44,393 bases of DNA, from the NCBI RefSeq assembly GCF_001904745.1, contig NZ_MRCD01000075.1, positions 1 to 44,393 of the forward strand, in the 5' to 3' direction. The DNA is from Calothrix sp. HK-06 (lineage in GTDB: Bacteria; Cyanobacteriota; Cyanobacteriia; Cyanobacteriales; Nostocaceae). The translations under genes were made by a program, and so were the position numbers. Below, piece after piece: positions 18,117 through 26,024 of this stretch; within the stretch, counting starts at the first letter, position 1; every line of letters starts with the position of its first letter. Below the pieces are notes generated by a model. The model made no database searches, was not told where the DNA came from, and saw nothing but the letters and a program-made list of their open reading frames with translations.

Positions 18117-18148
18117 ATGTAGAGACGCGATTAATCGCGTCTCTACAT
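18117..18148. repeat. 32-bp perfect palindrome, GTAGAGAC family
   Basis: Perfect inverted repeat centred between 18132 and 18133, with arms ATGTAGAGACGCGATT and its complement. It is the same as the palindrome at 3748-3773, extended on both sides. It starts 15 bases after the sdhA stop codon and may be its terminator. The following bases TCTCTGTGGCC belong to another common cyanobacterial repeat. Confidence 0.85.
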
Positions 18149-18191
18149 GTCTCTGTGGCCATAATCAAAAATCAAAACAGCATTAATTACT

Positions 18192-18362
18192 ATGTCAAAT
18201 ATAGAAGAAACAGATTTTGATGAAGCTATGTCAAAAATTGATGAAAGAGTTAATTAAGCGATTAAAGGGGAAGGCTTAGTTTTCTATTCTGCGTATGACC
18301 ATGACTCTAATGAAATACCAATCGATAATCTTGATGAGATTGCGGTTAAAGGCAAAGTGTAG
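18192..18362 (+). pseudogene. Small ORF with in-frame stop, unknown family
   Basis: From ATG 18192 the frame reads MSNIEETDFDEAMSKIDERV-N, then TAA (18255-18257), and goes on in the same frame as AIKGEGLVFYSAYDHDSN and further to a second stop at 18362. Changing that TAA to CAA (Gln) would give a continuous 56-residue acidic protein. I do not recognise it. It lies 9 bases before a broken antitoxin gene and may have been part of the same locus. It could equally be a true 21-residue ORF by chance, but the protein-like sequence after the stop argues for decay. Confidence 0.45.
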
Positions 18363-18370
18363 GAAATAGT

Positions 18371-18592
18371 ATGTTGACTGTAGAATTTCAAGCAAAAGTC
18401 GAAAATTGAATTATTCTCATTACTGAAAAGTATAACAAAGAACTAACAGAAGCAAATTCTGTGAAAGTTATTGTAAATAAATAATATGAATAAAAAGTTA
18501 AGGAATTTGATATTATGGATGAATTGGCACAAAATCCTGTTCAAGTGCCAGGTGTTCGTTCAATTTTTCGTGAACAGATGCACGAACGGTAA
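18371..18592 (+). pseudogene. VapB-type antitoxin remnant with three in-frame stops
   Basis: One frame from ATG 18371 to TAA 18592 reads MLTVEFQAKVEN-stop-IILITEKYNKEL, then SVKVIVNK-stop-YE-stop-KVKEFDIMDELAQNPVQVPG and finally VRSIFREQMHER. The stops are TGA at 18407, TAA at 18482 and TAA at 18491. The parts match my memory of cyanobacterial antitoxins: a start M..VEFQAKVENG.I.IPE.Y..EL and an end IMDELAQNP..V.G...........ER. The following gene is a PIN-toxin remnant, the expected partner. Use of both TGA and TAA as interrupting stops argues against recoding and for simple decay. Confidence 0.72.
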
Positions 18593-18831
18593 ATGATGAA
18601 TGATAAACCTTGTTTTATAGACCTTTTTATAATCGGGCTACAGAAATAAAGATAAATAAAGAGATAGTTGAAAATGCGTGCAACTTGTGGAGTCAATACA
18701 GTTTCTCTTTTTGGAATGGCTTAATCGTTTCAAGTGCTTTATCCACAAGCGCAACTATTCTTTATTCAGAAGATATGCAAGATGGTTTAGGTGTAGAGAA
18801 AAAGCTAACAATTGTCAATCCTTTTAAATAG
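18593..18831 (+). pseudogene. VapC-type PIN-domain toxin remnant, internal deletion
   Basis: The start ATGATGAATGATAAACC encodes MMNDKPCFID, the N-terminal strand of a PIN ribonuclease with its first acidic residue. Soon after, the frame is lost. From about 18640 another frame gives EIKINKEIVENACNLW, SFSFWNGLIVSSAL, TILYSEDMQDG and LTIVNPF, the C-terminal part of VapC (S-F-W-D/N-x-L-I-V and LYSEDMQ). Roughly 80-90 middle residues, with the remaining acidic catalytic residues, are absent. The toxin is therefore dead, which fits the loss of its antitoxin reading frame just upstream. Confidence 0.75.
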
Positions 18832-19018
18832 TAAATCAAAGCATGTTTAAAGGATGTTTTAGATGTGTTCAGGATTGTCATGAGTTCCGCAGTGCATTTC
18901 AATTTTGTTTGCTAATAATTGTGCAATAATCAATAGTGGTAATAATTATTTATATTGGGATTTTTCACAAAATAAAAAAGTTAAACTAGGAAGTAATATA
19001 AACTTAGTGGTATAAAAA

Positions 19019-19687
19019 ATGGAATCTTATATAGAGGTAGTTGGTGAATCCAGTTATACAAAAATAGTCCAAGAATACGTAGCGGATATTAATCTTAGCG
19101 TTCGTGCAGTTAAGTCTGAGACAGCGTTTGATGAAGTTATGGTACTTCGTAACCGTTGTATAGAAACTCTTTTATCTTCGGGTTTAGAGCATTCAGAGTT
19201 GCAAGAAGGAGGCGCCGAAGCTTAGCAATCGTGGAATCAAAGAAACAAGCCAGGACAAGAAGCATATCAAAAAATTCTTATTTCGTCGCAAAGTATGCCG
19301 CGTTTAACAAAAGCGCTTTCTGCTATGGAAAAAGTATTTGATAACCAACGCTATAAGTTAAATCTCAACATGCGGCGCCCAATATTTGGAACCAATAAAG
19401 AAAACAGAGATAAAGCCAGAAGCGAAGCAATAAAAAATGCACATGCACATGCGATGATTTTAGCAGAAGCATCCAATTTAAAACTCAATGGAACTATTCA
19501 ATTTGTAGAAATTAGACCAGAAACACAATCTTCAGGTGTATATGGTGATTATAGTTGGGGTATGGCGATGGCTGCTCCTGGAGGCCATAAAGGAAGTTAC
19601 AATGATGATGAATACTCAGATTTAGATTCAGCAAATCAAATTATCAGCCTGAAATATAAAGTTCGCTATAACATGATTGATATATAA
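19019..19687 (+). pseudogene. SIMPL-domain (DUF541) protein interrupted by one TAG codon
   Basis: One frame of 222 codons has a single TAG at 19223-19225. Before it: MESYIEVVGESSYTKIVQEY and ETLLSSGLEHSELQEGGAEA. After it, in frame: QSWNQRNKPGQEAYQKILIS, PRLTKALSAMEKVFDNQRYK, SEAIKNAHAHAMILAEASNL and ISLKYKVRYNMID. The V-x-G-E/x-x start, the A...A..A..LA region and the late strand match the SIMPL/DUF541 family. The TAG probably replaced TGG (Trp). The rest looks intact, so this may be a recent mutation, or translation may restart at Met 19295. FeoA begins 2 bases after its stop, which suggests cotranscription with feoAB. SIMPL proteins have no firm general function. Confidence 0.75.
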
Positions 19688-19689
19688 TT

Positions 19690-19962
19690 ATGCTCCAGAT
19701 TGAACTTACCGCGATGAAACCCGGAGAAAGTGCTTTAATTGCACGAATTTCGGCAGAAGCTAGCTTAGAACAGCGTTTATTAGCACTCGGATTTCGTCCT
19801 GGTCGCGAAATTACTATGTTACGTTCTTCACCTTTTAATGGTCCTATTCACGTTCGTGTGGGGACAACCGAAGTTATGTTGCGTCGTCGTGATACAAAAT
19901 CAATTCAATTAACTAAAATATCTAATCAAACATCTGACCAAATATCTAACCGAGGCGCCTAA
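19690..19962 (+). CDS. feoA: Ferrous iron transport protein A
   Basis: A 90-residue SH3-like FeoA. The family pattern is clear: MLQIELTAMKPGESALIARI, LEQRLLALGFRPGREITMLR (the L..LGF.PG signature), SPFNGPIHVRVGTTEVMLRR. It is a small cytoplasmic partner that modulates FeoB. The TAA stop is followed at once by the feoB ATG (no gap), so translation is probably coupled. The last 15 residues (TKISNQTSDQISNRGA) are low-complexity, and the final codons carry a GGCGCC hexamer. The gene starts 2 bases after the interrupted SIMPL gene. Confidence 0.95.
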   Translation: MLQIELTAMKPGESALIARISAEASLEQRLLALGFRPGREITMLRSSPFNGPIHVRVGTTEVMLRRRDTKSIQLTKISNQTSDQISNRGA

Positions 19963-21834
19963 ATGACTCATTGTAACACTTGTAACCCATCTGAAAACCA
20001 AATTATTGAAGGAGTCAAGCAAATTGCTGTATTGGGAATGCCCAACACAGGTAAGTCTACCTTTTTTAATCGACTTACAGGCGCCAACGCGAGTGTCGGT
20101 AACTGGCCGGGTATTACGGTTGACTTGATGACGGCTAATATTAAAATGGGTGGTCAAGAAACCCAAGTTGTTGATTTGCCTGGTATATATGATTTACGAG
20201 GGTTTTCAGAAGACGAAGAGGTAGTCAGAACTTTTTTAACCTCTACACCTATTCATTTAATAGTAATTATTCTCAATTCTGTTCAACTCGACAGACAAAT
20301 TAGTCTAGCTCTACAAATTCAAAGCTTAGGCGTGCCAGCAGTGTTATTGTTGAATATGGCAGATGAGGCGCCTGCTTTTGGTGTAGAAGTAGACCATGAG
20401 AAAATATCTGAATATCTAAAAATGCCCGTTGTTCCTTTCAGCGCAAAGTTTGGACAAAATTATGGGCAAGCGTACAAAACAATTCGTGATGAATTAGCAA
20501 AACAATATCAATCAGTAATAATTGGGGATATTGAAGCGAAACTTCCAAAAGAAGCTGAAATAGCTGTTGAAATGGAGAAGTTATTACAAAATGCAGTTAG
20601 TAATGTTGAGCATGTCAAAGAAAACTTAACAACTCGCTTGGATAGTATTTTACTGCATCCTGTGCTAGGGTTGCCGATATTCTTTGGCGCCATGTACCTA
20701 ATGTTTCAGTTTATTTATGCTTTGGGTATACCCATGCAAGATAAATTAGCTGAATTGTTAACTTGGTTCAAAGATACAGCAATTGAACATCTACTTGTTG
20801 GATTAATTGATTTAGGTACGTGGGGCAAATTTTTTCATGACTTTTTGATTGATGGTATTTATGAAGGTATAGGAACAGTTGCAGCGTTTATACCTGTTAT
20901 ATTTTTATTCTTTATTTGTATGGCAGTTATTGAAGATAGCGGTTATCTTTCTCGTTCCGCGTTTCTAATGGATGCTTTTATGGAACGGTTGGGTTTAGAT
21001 GGCCGCTCTTTTGTAATGTCGCTGATGGGGTTTGGGTGTAACGTTCCTGCAATTATGGGGTTACGAGTGATGCGTTCTCCTGCTTTGCGAATGCTGTCGA
21101 TGCTGGTAATTCCTTTTTCTTTGTGTTCTGCGCGCTTGAATGTATTTGTTTTTATGACTACTGCACTGTTTACTCAAAGACAGGCGCCTGTCGTTCTATT
21201 TAGTTTATATTTATTTAGCTTCTTAGCAGCAATTTTTACAGCAGCAGTATTTAAAGGTCAATTTCCGAATACAGAACCGTTAGTGTTAGAACTACCACCC
21301 TACCGTTTCCCAACCTTCAAACAAATGATACTACGTGCTTGGCGTGAAGCAATGCACTTTTTATTCTGGTCGCGACGATTTATTATCTTTGGAGTTATCG
21401 CAATTTGGTTTTGTAATAATTTCCCTACTAATGTACCACCAGCCAGCGCGCAAACTATTTCTGGGATGATAGGGCAAATTACACAGCCAATATTAGCTCC
21501 TCTGGGAATCAATCCACAACTCGCAGTCGCATTGATATTTGGTTTTATTGCCAAAGAAATAGTCTTGGGTGGTTTAGCTGTAATATACGCAACTAGTGAA
21601 GACAGTTTAGGAACTGTTATTGCTCAACAAATCAACTGGGTACAAGCATATAGCTTTATGCTATTTACTCTACTGTATGTTCCGTGCCTTTCTACAGTAG
21701 CAGCGATTAAAGCCGAATCTAAAAGTACTAACTTTACATGGATGTCAATTGCTTGGTCAGTCACTTTAGCATGGGTTACTAGCTTTATATTCTATCAAAG
21801 CGCTAGATTTTTTTTACATGCTAATTTATTGTAG
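19963..21834 (+). CDS. feoB: Ferrous iron transporter FeoB
   Basis: A 623-residue Fe2+ permease with an N-terminal G domain. G1 is GMPNTGKS (25-32), G3 is DLPG (71-74), G4 is NMAD (131-134) and G5 is FSAKFG (about 158-163). The C-terminal half has the two Gate motifs: SRSAFLMDAFMERLGLDGRS and GFGCNVPAIMG in the first, and GFIAKEIVLGGLAVIYA with YVPCLSTVAAI in the second. The conserved cysteines (GCN and PCL) are present. It is shorter than the 773-residue E. coli protein, with a reduced linker, as usual in cyanobacteria. It imports Fe2+ across the inner membrane. Its TAG stop lies in the hairpin repeat at 21831-21859. Confidence 0.96.
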   Translation: MTHCNTCNPSENQIIEGVKQIAVLGMPNTGKSTFFNRLTGANASVGNWPGITVDLMTANIKMGGQETQVVDLPGIYDLRGFSEDEEVVRTFLTSTPIHLIVIILNSVQLDRQISLALQIQSLGVPAVLLLNMADEAPAFGVEVDHEKISEYLKMPVVPFSAKFGQNYGQAYKTIRDELAKQYQSVIIGDIEAKLPKEAEIAVEMEKLLQNAVSNVEHVKENLTTRLDSILLHPVLGLPIFFGAMYLMFQFIYALGIPMQDKLAELLTWFKDTAIEHLLVGLIDLGTWGKFFHDFLIDGIYEGIGTVAAFIPVIFLFFICMAVIEDSGYLSRSAFLMDAFMERLGLDGRSFVMSLMGFGCNVPAIMGLRVMRSPALRMLSMLVIPFSLCSARLNVFVFMTTALFTQRQAPVVLFSLYLFSFLAAIFTAAVFKGQFPNTEPLVLELPPYRFPTFKQMILRAWREAMHFLFWSRRFIIFGVIAIWFCNNFPTNVPPASAQTISGMIGQITQPILAPLGINPQLAVALIFGFIAKEIVLGGLAVIYATSEDSLGTVIAQQINWVQAYSFMLFTLLYVPCLSTVAAIKAESKSTNFTWMSIAWSVTLAWVTSFIFYQSARFFLHANLL

Positions 21835-21859
21835 AGGCGCCGAGTATATGCGTCTCTAC
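21831..21859. terminator. GTAGAG/CTCTAC hairpin containing the feoB stop
   Basis: Arms GTAGAGGCGC and GCGTCTCTAC match but for one base pair. The feoB TAG is part of the left arm. The convergent DUF4327 gene ends 7 bases beyond it. It is a diverged member of the family at 3748 and 18117, here carrying a GGCGCC hexamer in the arm. Confidence 0.65.
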
Positions 21860-21865
21860 GTGATA

Positions 21866-22087
21866 TCAATCTTCATCCCATTTTTCGTTGCTTAGAAGGT
21901 CAATGACTTTATCACGCAATAAAAAGTCATTCCTTTCTAACTCGATTTCTAAGCAATTCCAGTCACAACTGGGCATAAACCTACACAAACTATAAATCGG
22001 CTCGTTACGCCTTATATCACCTTTTTTAACCAGCTGACGAGCTTCCTCTTTGAAAATTTCTAAGTCATAATTCACAGATGTATCCAT
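21866..22087 (-). CDS. DUF4327 family protein
   Basis: A 73-residue protein. AAGGAG lies nine bases before the second ATG (22087), so MDTSVNYDLEIFKEEARQL is the likely start; the first ATG (22096) abuts the Shine-Dalgarno sequence. The body, QLVKKGDIRRNEPIYSLCRF, then SCDWNCLEIELERNDFLLRD and VIDLLSNEKWDED, fits the cyanobacterial DUF4327 family as I remember it. It is small, acidic, cytoplasmic and of unknown function. It converges with feoB, with only a hairpin between. Confidence 0.78.
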   Translation of the reverse strand: MDTSVNYDLEIFKEEARQLVKKGDIRRNEPIYSLCRFMPSCDWNCLEIELERNDFLLRDKVIDLLSNEKWDED

Positions 22088-22520
22088 TTGTAACATCTCC
22101 TTGTGCTTTATAAGGCAATATAAAGCTAAACTTAAATTAATTTAACCTTCACTTTGAGATATACACTACTTTTGATTCCCCATTCACTAACTATTATCGC
22201 TTCTTTTATTAATTACACAAATTCCCTAAAATGTCGTTCTTGCTTGTATAAAATGTTCTATTTTATCTAATTTGTACAAGTTAGAACTATTTCAATCAAG
22301 TTAGAATGACGATTGAGGCGCAGTTCGCCAATTATATCAGATTTACCTCCGGGATACATACAAATTTTAGTAATGAAACATGAAGAAGTTTTAAGACATA
22401 GGCGCCTTTGAACGGTTACATTTGCTTATAATTCTAAAGTTAGTATAAAACTAACAGGTAAGTTGACAATAGTCGCATATTATACAGTTCACATCTTTCA
22501 ATGGTCGAAAGAATGAGCTA
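22088..22520. other. 433-bp divergent intergenic region
   Basis: No gene seen. It holds the promoters of DUF4327 (minus) and of the diguanylate cyclase (plus). A short direct repeat CAAGTTAGAA occurs twice near 22268-22304. One of the very few GGCGCC hexamers outside genes is at about 22401. A TTGACA-like element precedes the cyclase start, but no well-spaced -10 box could be fixed. Confidence 0.4.
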
Positions 22521-24260
22521 ATGGCGCGAAACTTCATGAAAAAGGCTAAGAGCGTTAATCAACTGACTTTAATCGCTCGTCGGTACCCAGGATTTGTTGT
22601 CCGGTGTTCATATGGGGTAATGGTTGTAGCGTTTACTGTGCTATTGAGTTGGGGAATTTTCCAGTCATATGAGCAGCAAATAGTACAGCAACAACAAGAA
22701 GTATACACAAAAGGGCTAAAGATAGATAAATTTCTGGAGACTACGTTCAGCAATGTTAATCTATTGCGCTCTCAAGCTGAATATTTTTTAAAGTCAACAC
22801 CCTCACCTGAAACTCAGTTAACTACTTATAACTACTTAAAACGATTAGACAATAAGCGTAATTTGAACTTATTTGTACTCAAAGATGCTAATATAGGTGC
22901 CGTCAGTCCTGTTTTTACACGAGGAAAAGATACAAATTTAGGACACGAGGTAGAGATGAGTTTATCACTTACTCCACTCTTACGTCCGATTTATGAGCAA
23001 TTACCAATCGAAGGACGCATACGTTACACTTCGTTAGCTGCACTTACAATGACTTATCCAGCGACATCCCAAGTTACTGATGATGAAAAGATAAAAATAT
23101 TCAAAAATGCTATAAATCAAAAGATTATTACAGGTGGTATACAAAAAAATAATTTTACACGCGAAACTTATTTAACTCATCCTTATAAAGATATATTTGG
23201 CCAAGGACTAATGGTGACAGTGACCAGTCCCATTTATCAAGGAGATAAACATCTTGGTAATATCGGTATCGATTTTAAACTAGAAGCATTAAATCGTTTC
23301 GTCGAACAGCTTGGTGGTGAACATTCCTTACTATTAACTGTTGACGGGGAAGTATTAAGTCACCATACTACAAAAAGTACATCATTAATAAGTTTAGAAC
23401 AGCTTGTCAAAAATCCTGTTGTTCGGACCCAACTGCTCAAATTATTCAAAAAAGCTAGAAATAGTCAAGTTACGATTGATGGATATGTTTTGACTTATTA
23501 TAAATTACAGAATGTAACATGGGGTATTGTTAACGTTACACCAGTAAACGCTCTTGGTAAAAATATATTAATTAGGAATTTAGCTGTAATTTGCGGAGTT
23601 CTAATTGGATTTATAGGTATGCTGTTGATAAGCATACGTACTATAGATAAAATATTTAAGAAATTAGACAAAGCACGTATAATCGCAGAGCAAACAAATA
23701 AAAAATTACAAAGGGCATTAAACGAATTAGAAGTTTTGGCTTTAACTGATAAACTAACAGGTGCTTGGAACAGGCGCCACTTTGAACAAGTAATATCAGC
23801 CGAAATGAGTCGTGCTTCGCGCCATAATCAACCATTATCGCTTCTAATGTTGGATATTGATTACTTTAAAAGTATCAATGATACATACGGTCATCAGATT
23901 GGAGACGCTGTGCTGGTTCAATTGACTCATATTTTAAAAGAAAACATTCGTACTTCGGATGTATTAACACGTTGGGGTGGTGAAGAGTTTGTTATTCTTA
24001 CTCCTTCTACTTCAGTTAGAGAAGCCACAGACTTGGCTGAGAGGCTACGATTAAAAATTGCTAGAGCTAGCTTTAATGCGGTAAAAAATATTACAATTAG
24101 TCTAGGTGTATCTCAATTTCAAACAGCGGAAAATGTAAGCAATTTCCTCAAACGAGCGGATACTGCACTGTATCAAGCCAAACATAGCGGACGAAATATG
24201 GTTGCTGTGGCGCCTTCAACGTTAGATACTTGGATACAAGGAGTTGAAAAGAATATGTAG
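22521..24260 (+). CDS. Membrane diguanylate cyclase with periplasmic Cache-type sensor
   Basis: A 579-residue protein. Helix TM1 is at about 30-48 and TM2 at about 352-372. Between them is a roughly 300-residue extracytoplasmic region with features of a double Cache sensor (YLTHPYKDIFGQGLMVTVTS, then a strand IGNIGIDFKLEAL-like segment). A coiled coil (about 378-405) leads to the GGDEF domain: LTDKLTGAWNRRHF, DIDYFKSINDTYGHQIGD and the active site GGEEF (486-490). The inhibitory site R-x-x-D is present as RTSD (477-480), five residues upstream. It should make cyclic di-GMP in response to a small ligand and be feedback-inhibited. Its TAG stop lies in the repeat at 24259-24324. Confidence 0.93.
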   Translation: MARNFMKKAKSVNQLTLIARRYPGFVVRCSYGVMVVAFTVLLSWGIFQSYEQQIVQQQQEVYTKGLKIDKFLETTFSNVNLLRSQAEYFLKSTPSPETQLTTYNYLKRLDNKRNLNLFVLKDANIGAVSPVFTRGKDTNLGHEVEMSLSLTPLLRPIYEQLPIEGRIRYTSLAALTMTYPATSQVTDDEKIKIFKNAINQKIITGGIQKNNFTRETYLTHPYKDIFGQGLMVTVTSPIYQGDKHLGNIGIDFKLEALNRFVEQLGGEHSLLLTVDGEVLSHHTTKSTSLISLEQLVKNPVVRTQLLKLFKKARNSQVTIDGYVLTYYKLQNVTWGIVNVTPVNALGKNILIRNLAVICGVLIGFIGMLLISIRTIDKIFKKLDKARIIAEQTNKKLQRALNELEVLALTDKLTGAWNRRHFEQVISAEMSRASRHNQPLSLLMLDIDYFKSINDTYGHQIGDAVLVQLTHILKENIRTSDVLTRWGGEEFVILTPSTSVREATDLAERLRLKIARASFNAVKNITISLGVSQFQTAENVSNFLKRADTALYQAKHSGRNMVAVAPSTLDTWIQGVEKNM

Positions 24261-24324
24261 AAACCTGGTTTCTTCATCGATATTTTGTAATAAAATGATA
24301 ATTCTGAATAGAAACCAGGTTTCT
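24259..24324. repeat. 66-bp double-palindrome element, inverted copy 3, between two stops
   Basis: Palindromes AGAAACCTGGTTTCT (24259-24273) and AGAAACCAGGTTTCT (24310-24324) bracket a centre that, read on the minus strand, matches the copies at 8941 and 15384. It fills exactly the space between the stop codons of the convergent cyclase gene (TAG 24258-24260) and mntB (24325-24327). It probably acts as a bidirectional terminator. Confidence 0.85.
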
Positions 24325-25179
24325 TCAAGAAACCTTATTTCTGCGTTGAGCTAGCAATCCGTGTCTTGGTGCGAATATCATGGCAATGAAAAAGAGTATT
24401 GTTAGTAAGACGACGATACAACCACCTGTGGCACCATCTAAATAATAGCTAATGTATGTACCAGCAACGCACGATATTACACTGGCTGAAACGGCGGCGC
24501 CAATCATATAATTAAATCGGTCGCTCATTAAATAAGCGATGGCGCCTGGTGTTACTAACATAGAAACTACTAAAATAATACCAACTGCTTGTAATGCTGC
24601 TACTACTGTTAATGACATCAATGACAGAAACATGTAGTAGAGGAATTGTGTATTTATGCCTATAGAACGTGCGTGGTTTGGGTCGAAGCAGAATAGTAGT
24701 AGGTCTTTACGAAAGATATATACGGCAATAAGTGTAATTACACTGACTATTACGGTTTGAATTATGTCTTCGTTAGAAATACCAAGCACGTTTCCAAATA
24801 AGATGTGAAATAAATCAATATTGCTACGTGCCCTAGAAATTAATACTAAACCAAATGCGAAAAAACCAGTAAAAATCACGCCAATAACTGCATCTTCTTT
24901 AACACGGGTTTTTTCTTTCACAAAACCTATTGTTACAGTTGTCCCATATCCAAATATAAAGGCGCCGATGGCGAAGGGTATTCCTGCCATGTAAGATAAA
25001 ACTACCCCCGGAACAACAGCATGGGAAATAGCATCTCCCATTAGTGACCAACCTTTGAGTGTAACGTAACAAGAAAGTACAGCACAAACGACACCAACTA
25101 AAGCGCTGACGCATACCGCTTTCACCATAAACTCATATTGAAATGGAGCAATTAACCATTGCCAAGCAGATAGAAACAT
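24325..25179 (-). CDS. mntB: Manganese ABC transporter permease
   Basis: A 284-residue ABC-3 family permease with eight or nine membrane helices. Family marks are LKGWSLMGDAISHAVVPGVVL (42-62), the segment GVIFTGFFAFGLVLISR, and AVGIILVVSMLVTPGAIAYL with its conserved VTPGA. The C-terminus is hydrophobic then ends RHGLLAQRRNKVS. It forms the channel for Mn2+ (or Zn2+) import. It is the third gene of the operon substrate-binding protein, ATPase, permease, 18 bases after the ATPase. The manganese assignment rests on the ligand set of the binding protein. In cyanobacteria this uptake feeds photosystem II. Confidence 0.92.
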   Translation of the reverse strand: MFLSAWQWLIAPFQYEFMVKAVCVSALVGVVCAVLSCYVTLKGWSLMGDAISHAVVPGVVLSYMAGIPFAIGAFIFGYGTTVTIGFVKEKTRVKEDAVIGVIFTGFFAFGLVLISRARSNIDLFHILFGNVLGISNEDIIQTVIVSVITLIAVYIFRKDLLLFCFDPNHARSIGINTQFLYYMFLSLMSLTVVAALQAVGIILVVSMLVTPGAIAYLMSDRFNYMIGAAVSASVISCVAGTYISYYLDGATGGCIVVLLTILFFIAMIFAPRHGLLAQRRNKVS

Positions 25180-25197
25180 ATAGTTTGAAATTTTAGA

Positions 25198-25980
25198 TTA
25201 GATTCTAGATTCTTTATTGTTGTAAAAACTGCGATGATGTAAAACTCCACCGAAAGTCATGGCTAAGTTATCGTCTGTAAATACGTCTTCTACCGAACCA
25301 TAAGCAAGAATAGTTCTATTGATAAAGACTACTTGGTCACAGAAAGTAGAAATAGACCCTAAATCGTGAGTTGAAATTAAAATTGTATGTCCTTGTGCGC
25401 GTAGTGTTATTAATAACTCAATAATTTCTTTTTCTGTATTCGCATCTACACCTGTAAATGGTTCATCTAAAAGCATCACTGTTCCCTGCTGCGCTAATGC
25501 TCGTGCCAAAAATACCCGTTTGCGCTGTCCACCCGAAAGTTCCCCTATTTGGCGCCGTCTCAAAGAGTACATACCTACTCGTTCGAGTGTTTCGCGAACA
25601 ATTCGATGGTCTTCAGCAGTAGGTATTCGTAACCAGTTCATATGACCATAACGTCCCATCATAACAACATCTTCGACGCTGACAGGAAAATTCCAATCTA
25701 CTTCTTCAGACTGAGGTACATAAGCGACTATTTGCTTTTGCTGCGCTTTCCTTATTGGTAAATCTTTAATTACTACTCTTCCTCGATGTGGAGTCAAGAA
25801 ACCCATGATTGCTTTAAATAAAGTAGACTTGCCACCCCCATTCGGTCCAACTAATGCAGCAATACATCCAGGGTTTAACTCGAAACTCGCATTGTGCAAT
25901 ACGACTTTTTCGTGGTAAGCAACATTTATATCTTCAACTAAAATACTTATAGGTTCGAGTGTCATATATTTATTACGCAT
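25198..25980 (-). CDS. mntA: Manganese ABC transporter ATP-binding protein
   Basis: A 260-residue ABC ATPase. Walker A is GPNGGGKST, the signature is [15 protein letters not shown], Walker B is VMLLDEPF, followed by the D-loop GVDANTE and the switch His in ISTHD. The Q-loop is [20 protein letters not shown], in which the SEEVDWNFP stretch is typical of the metal (ABC-3) class. A start at Met6 ([20 protein letters not shown]) is also possible. It powers uptake with the adjacent permease and lipoprotein. The gap to the binding-protein gene is 44 bases. Confidence 0.95.
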   Translation of the reverse strand: MRNKYMTLEPISILVEDINVAYHEKVVLHNASFELNPGCIAALVGPNGGGKSTLFKAIMGFLTPHRGRVVIKDLPIRKAQQKQIVAYVPQSEEVDWNFPVSVEDVVMMGRYGHMNWLRIPTAEDHRIVRETLERVGMYSLRRRQIGELSGGQRKRVFLARALAQQGTVMLLDEPFTGVDANTEKEIIELLITLRAQGHTILISTHDLGSISTFCDQVVFINRTILAYGSVEDVFTDDNLAMTFGGVLHHRSFYNNKESRI

Positions 25981-26024
25981 AAATTACAGAGGTAAAATAA
26001 ATGTAAGTTAATACAATATATTCT

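Noticed and set aside
18960-19018. Fur box before the SIMPL-feoAB operon
   Set aside because: Only a loose ATAATTATTTAT resemblance in very A+T-rich DNA; no convincing 19-base match.
18371-19225. Possible stop-codon recoding (selenocysteine or pyrrolysine-like) to explain in-frame stops
   Set aside because: All three stop codons occur as interruptions, the antitoxin has three of them, and the toxin partner has a large deletion; decay is simpler.
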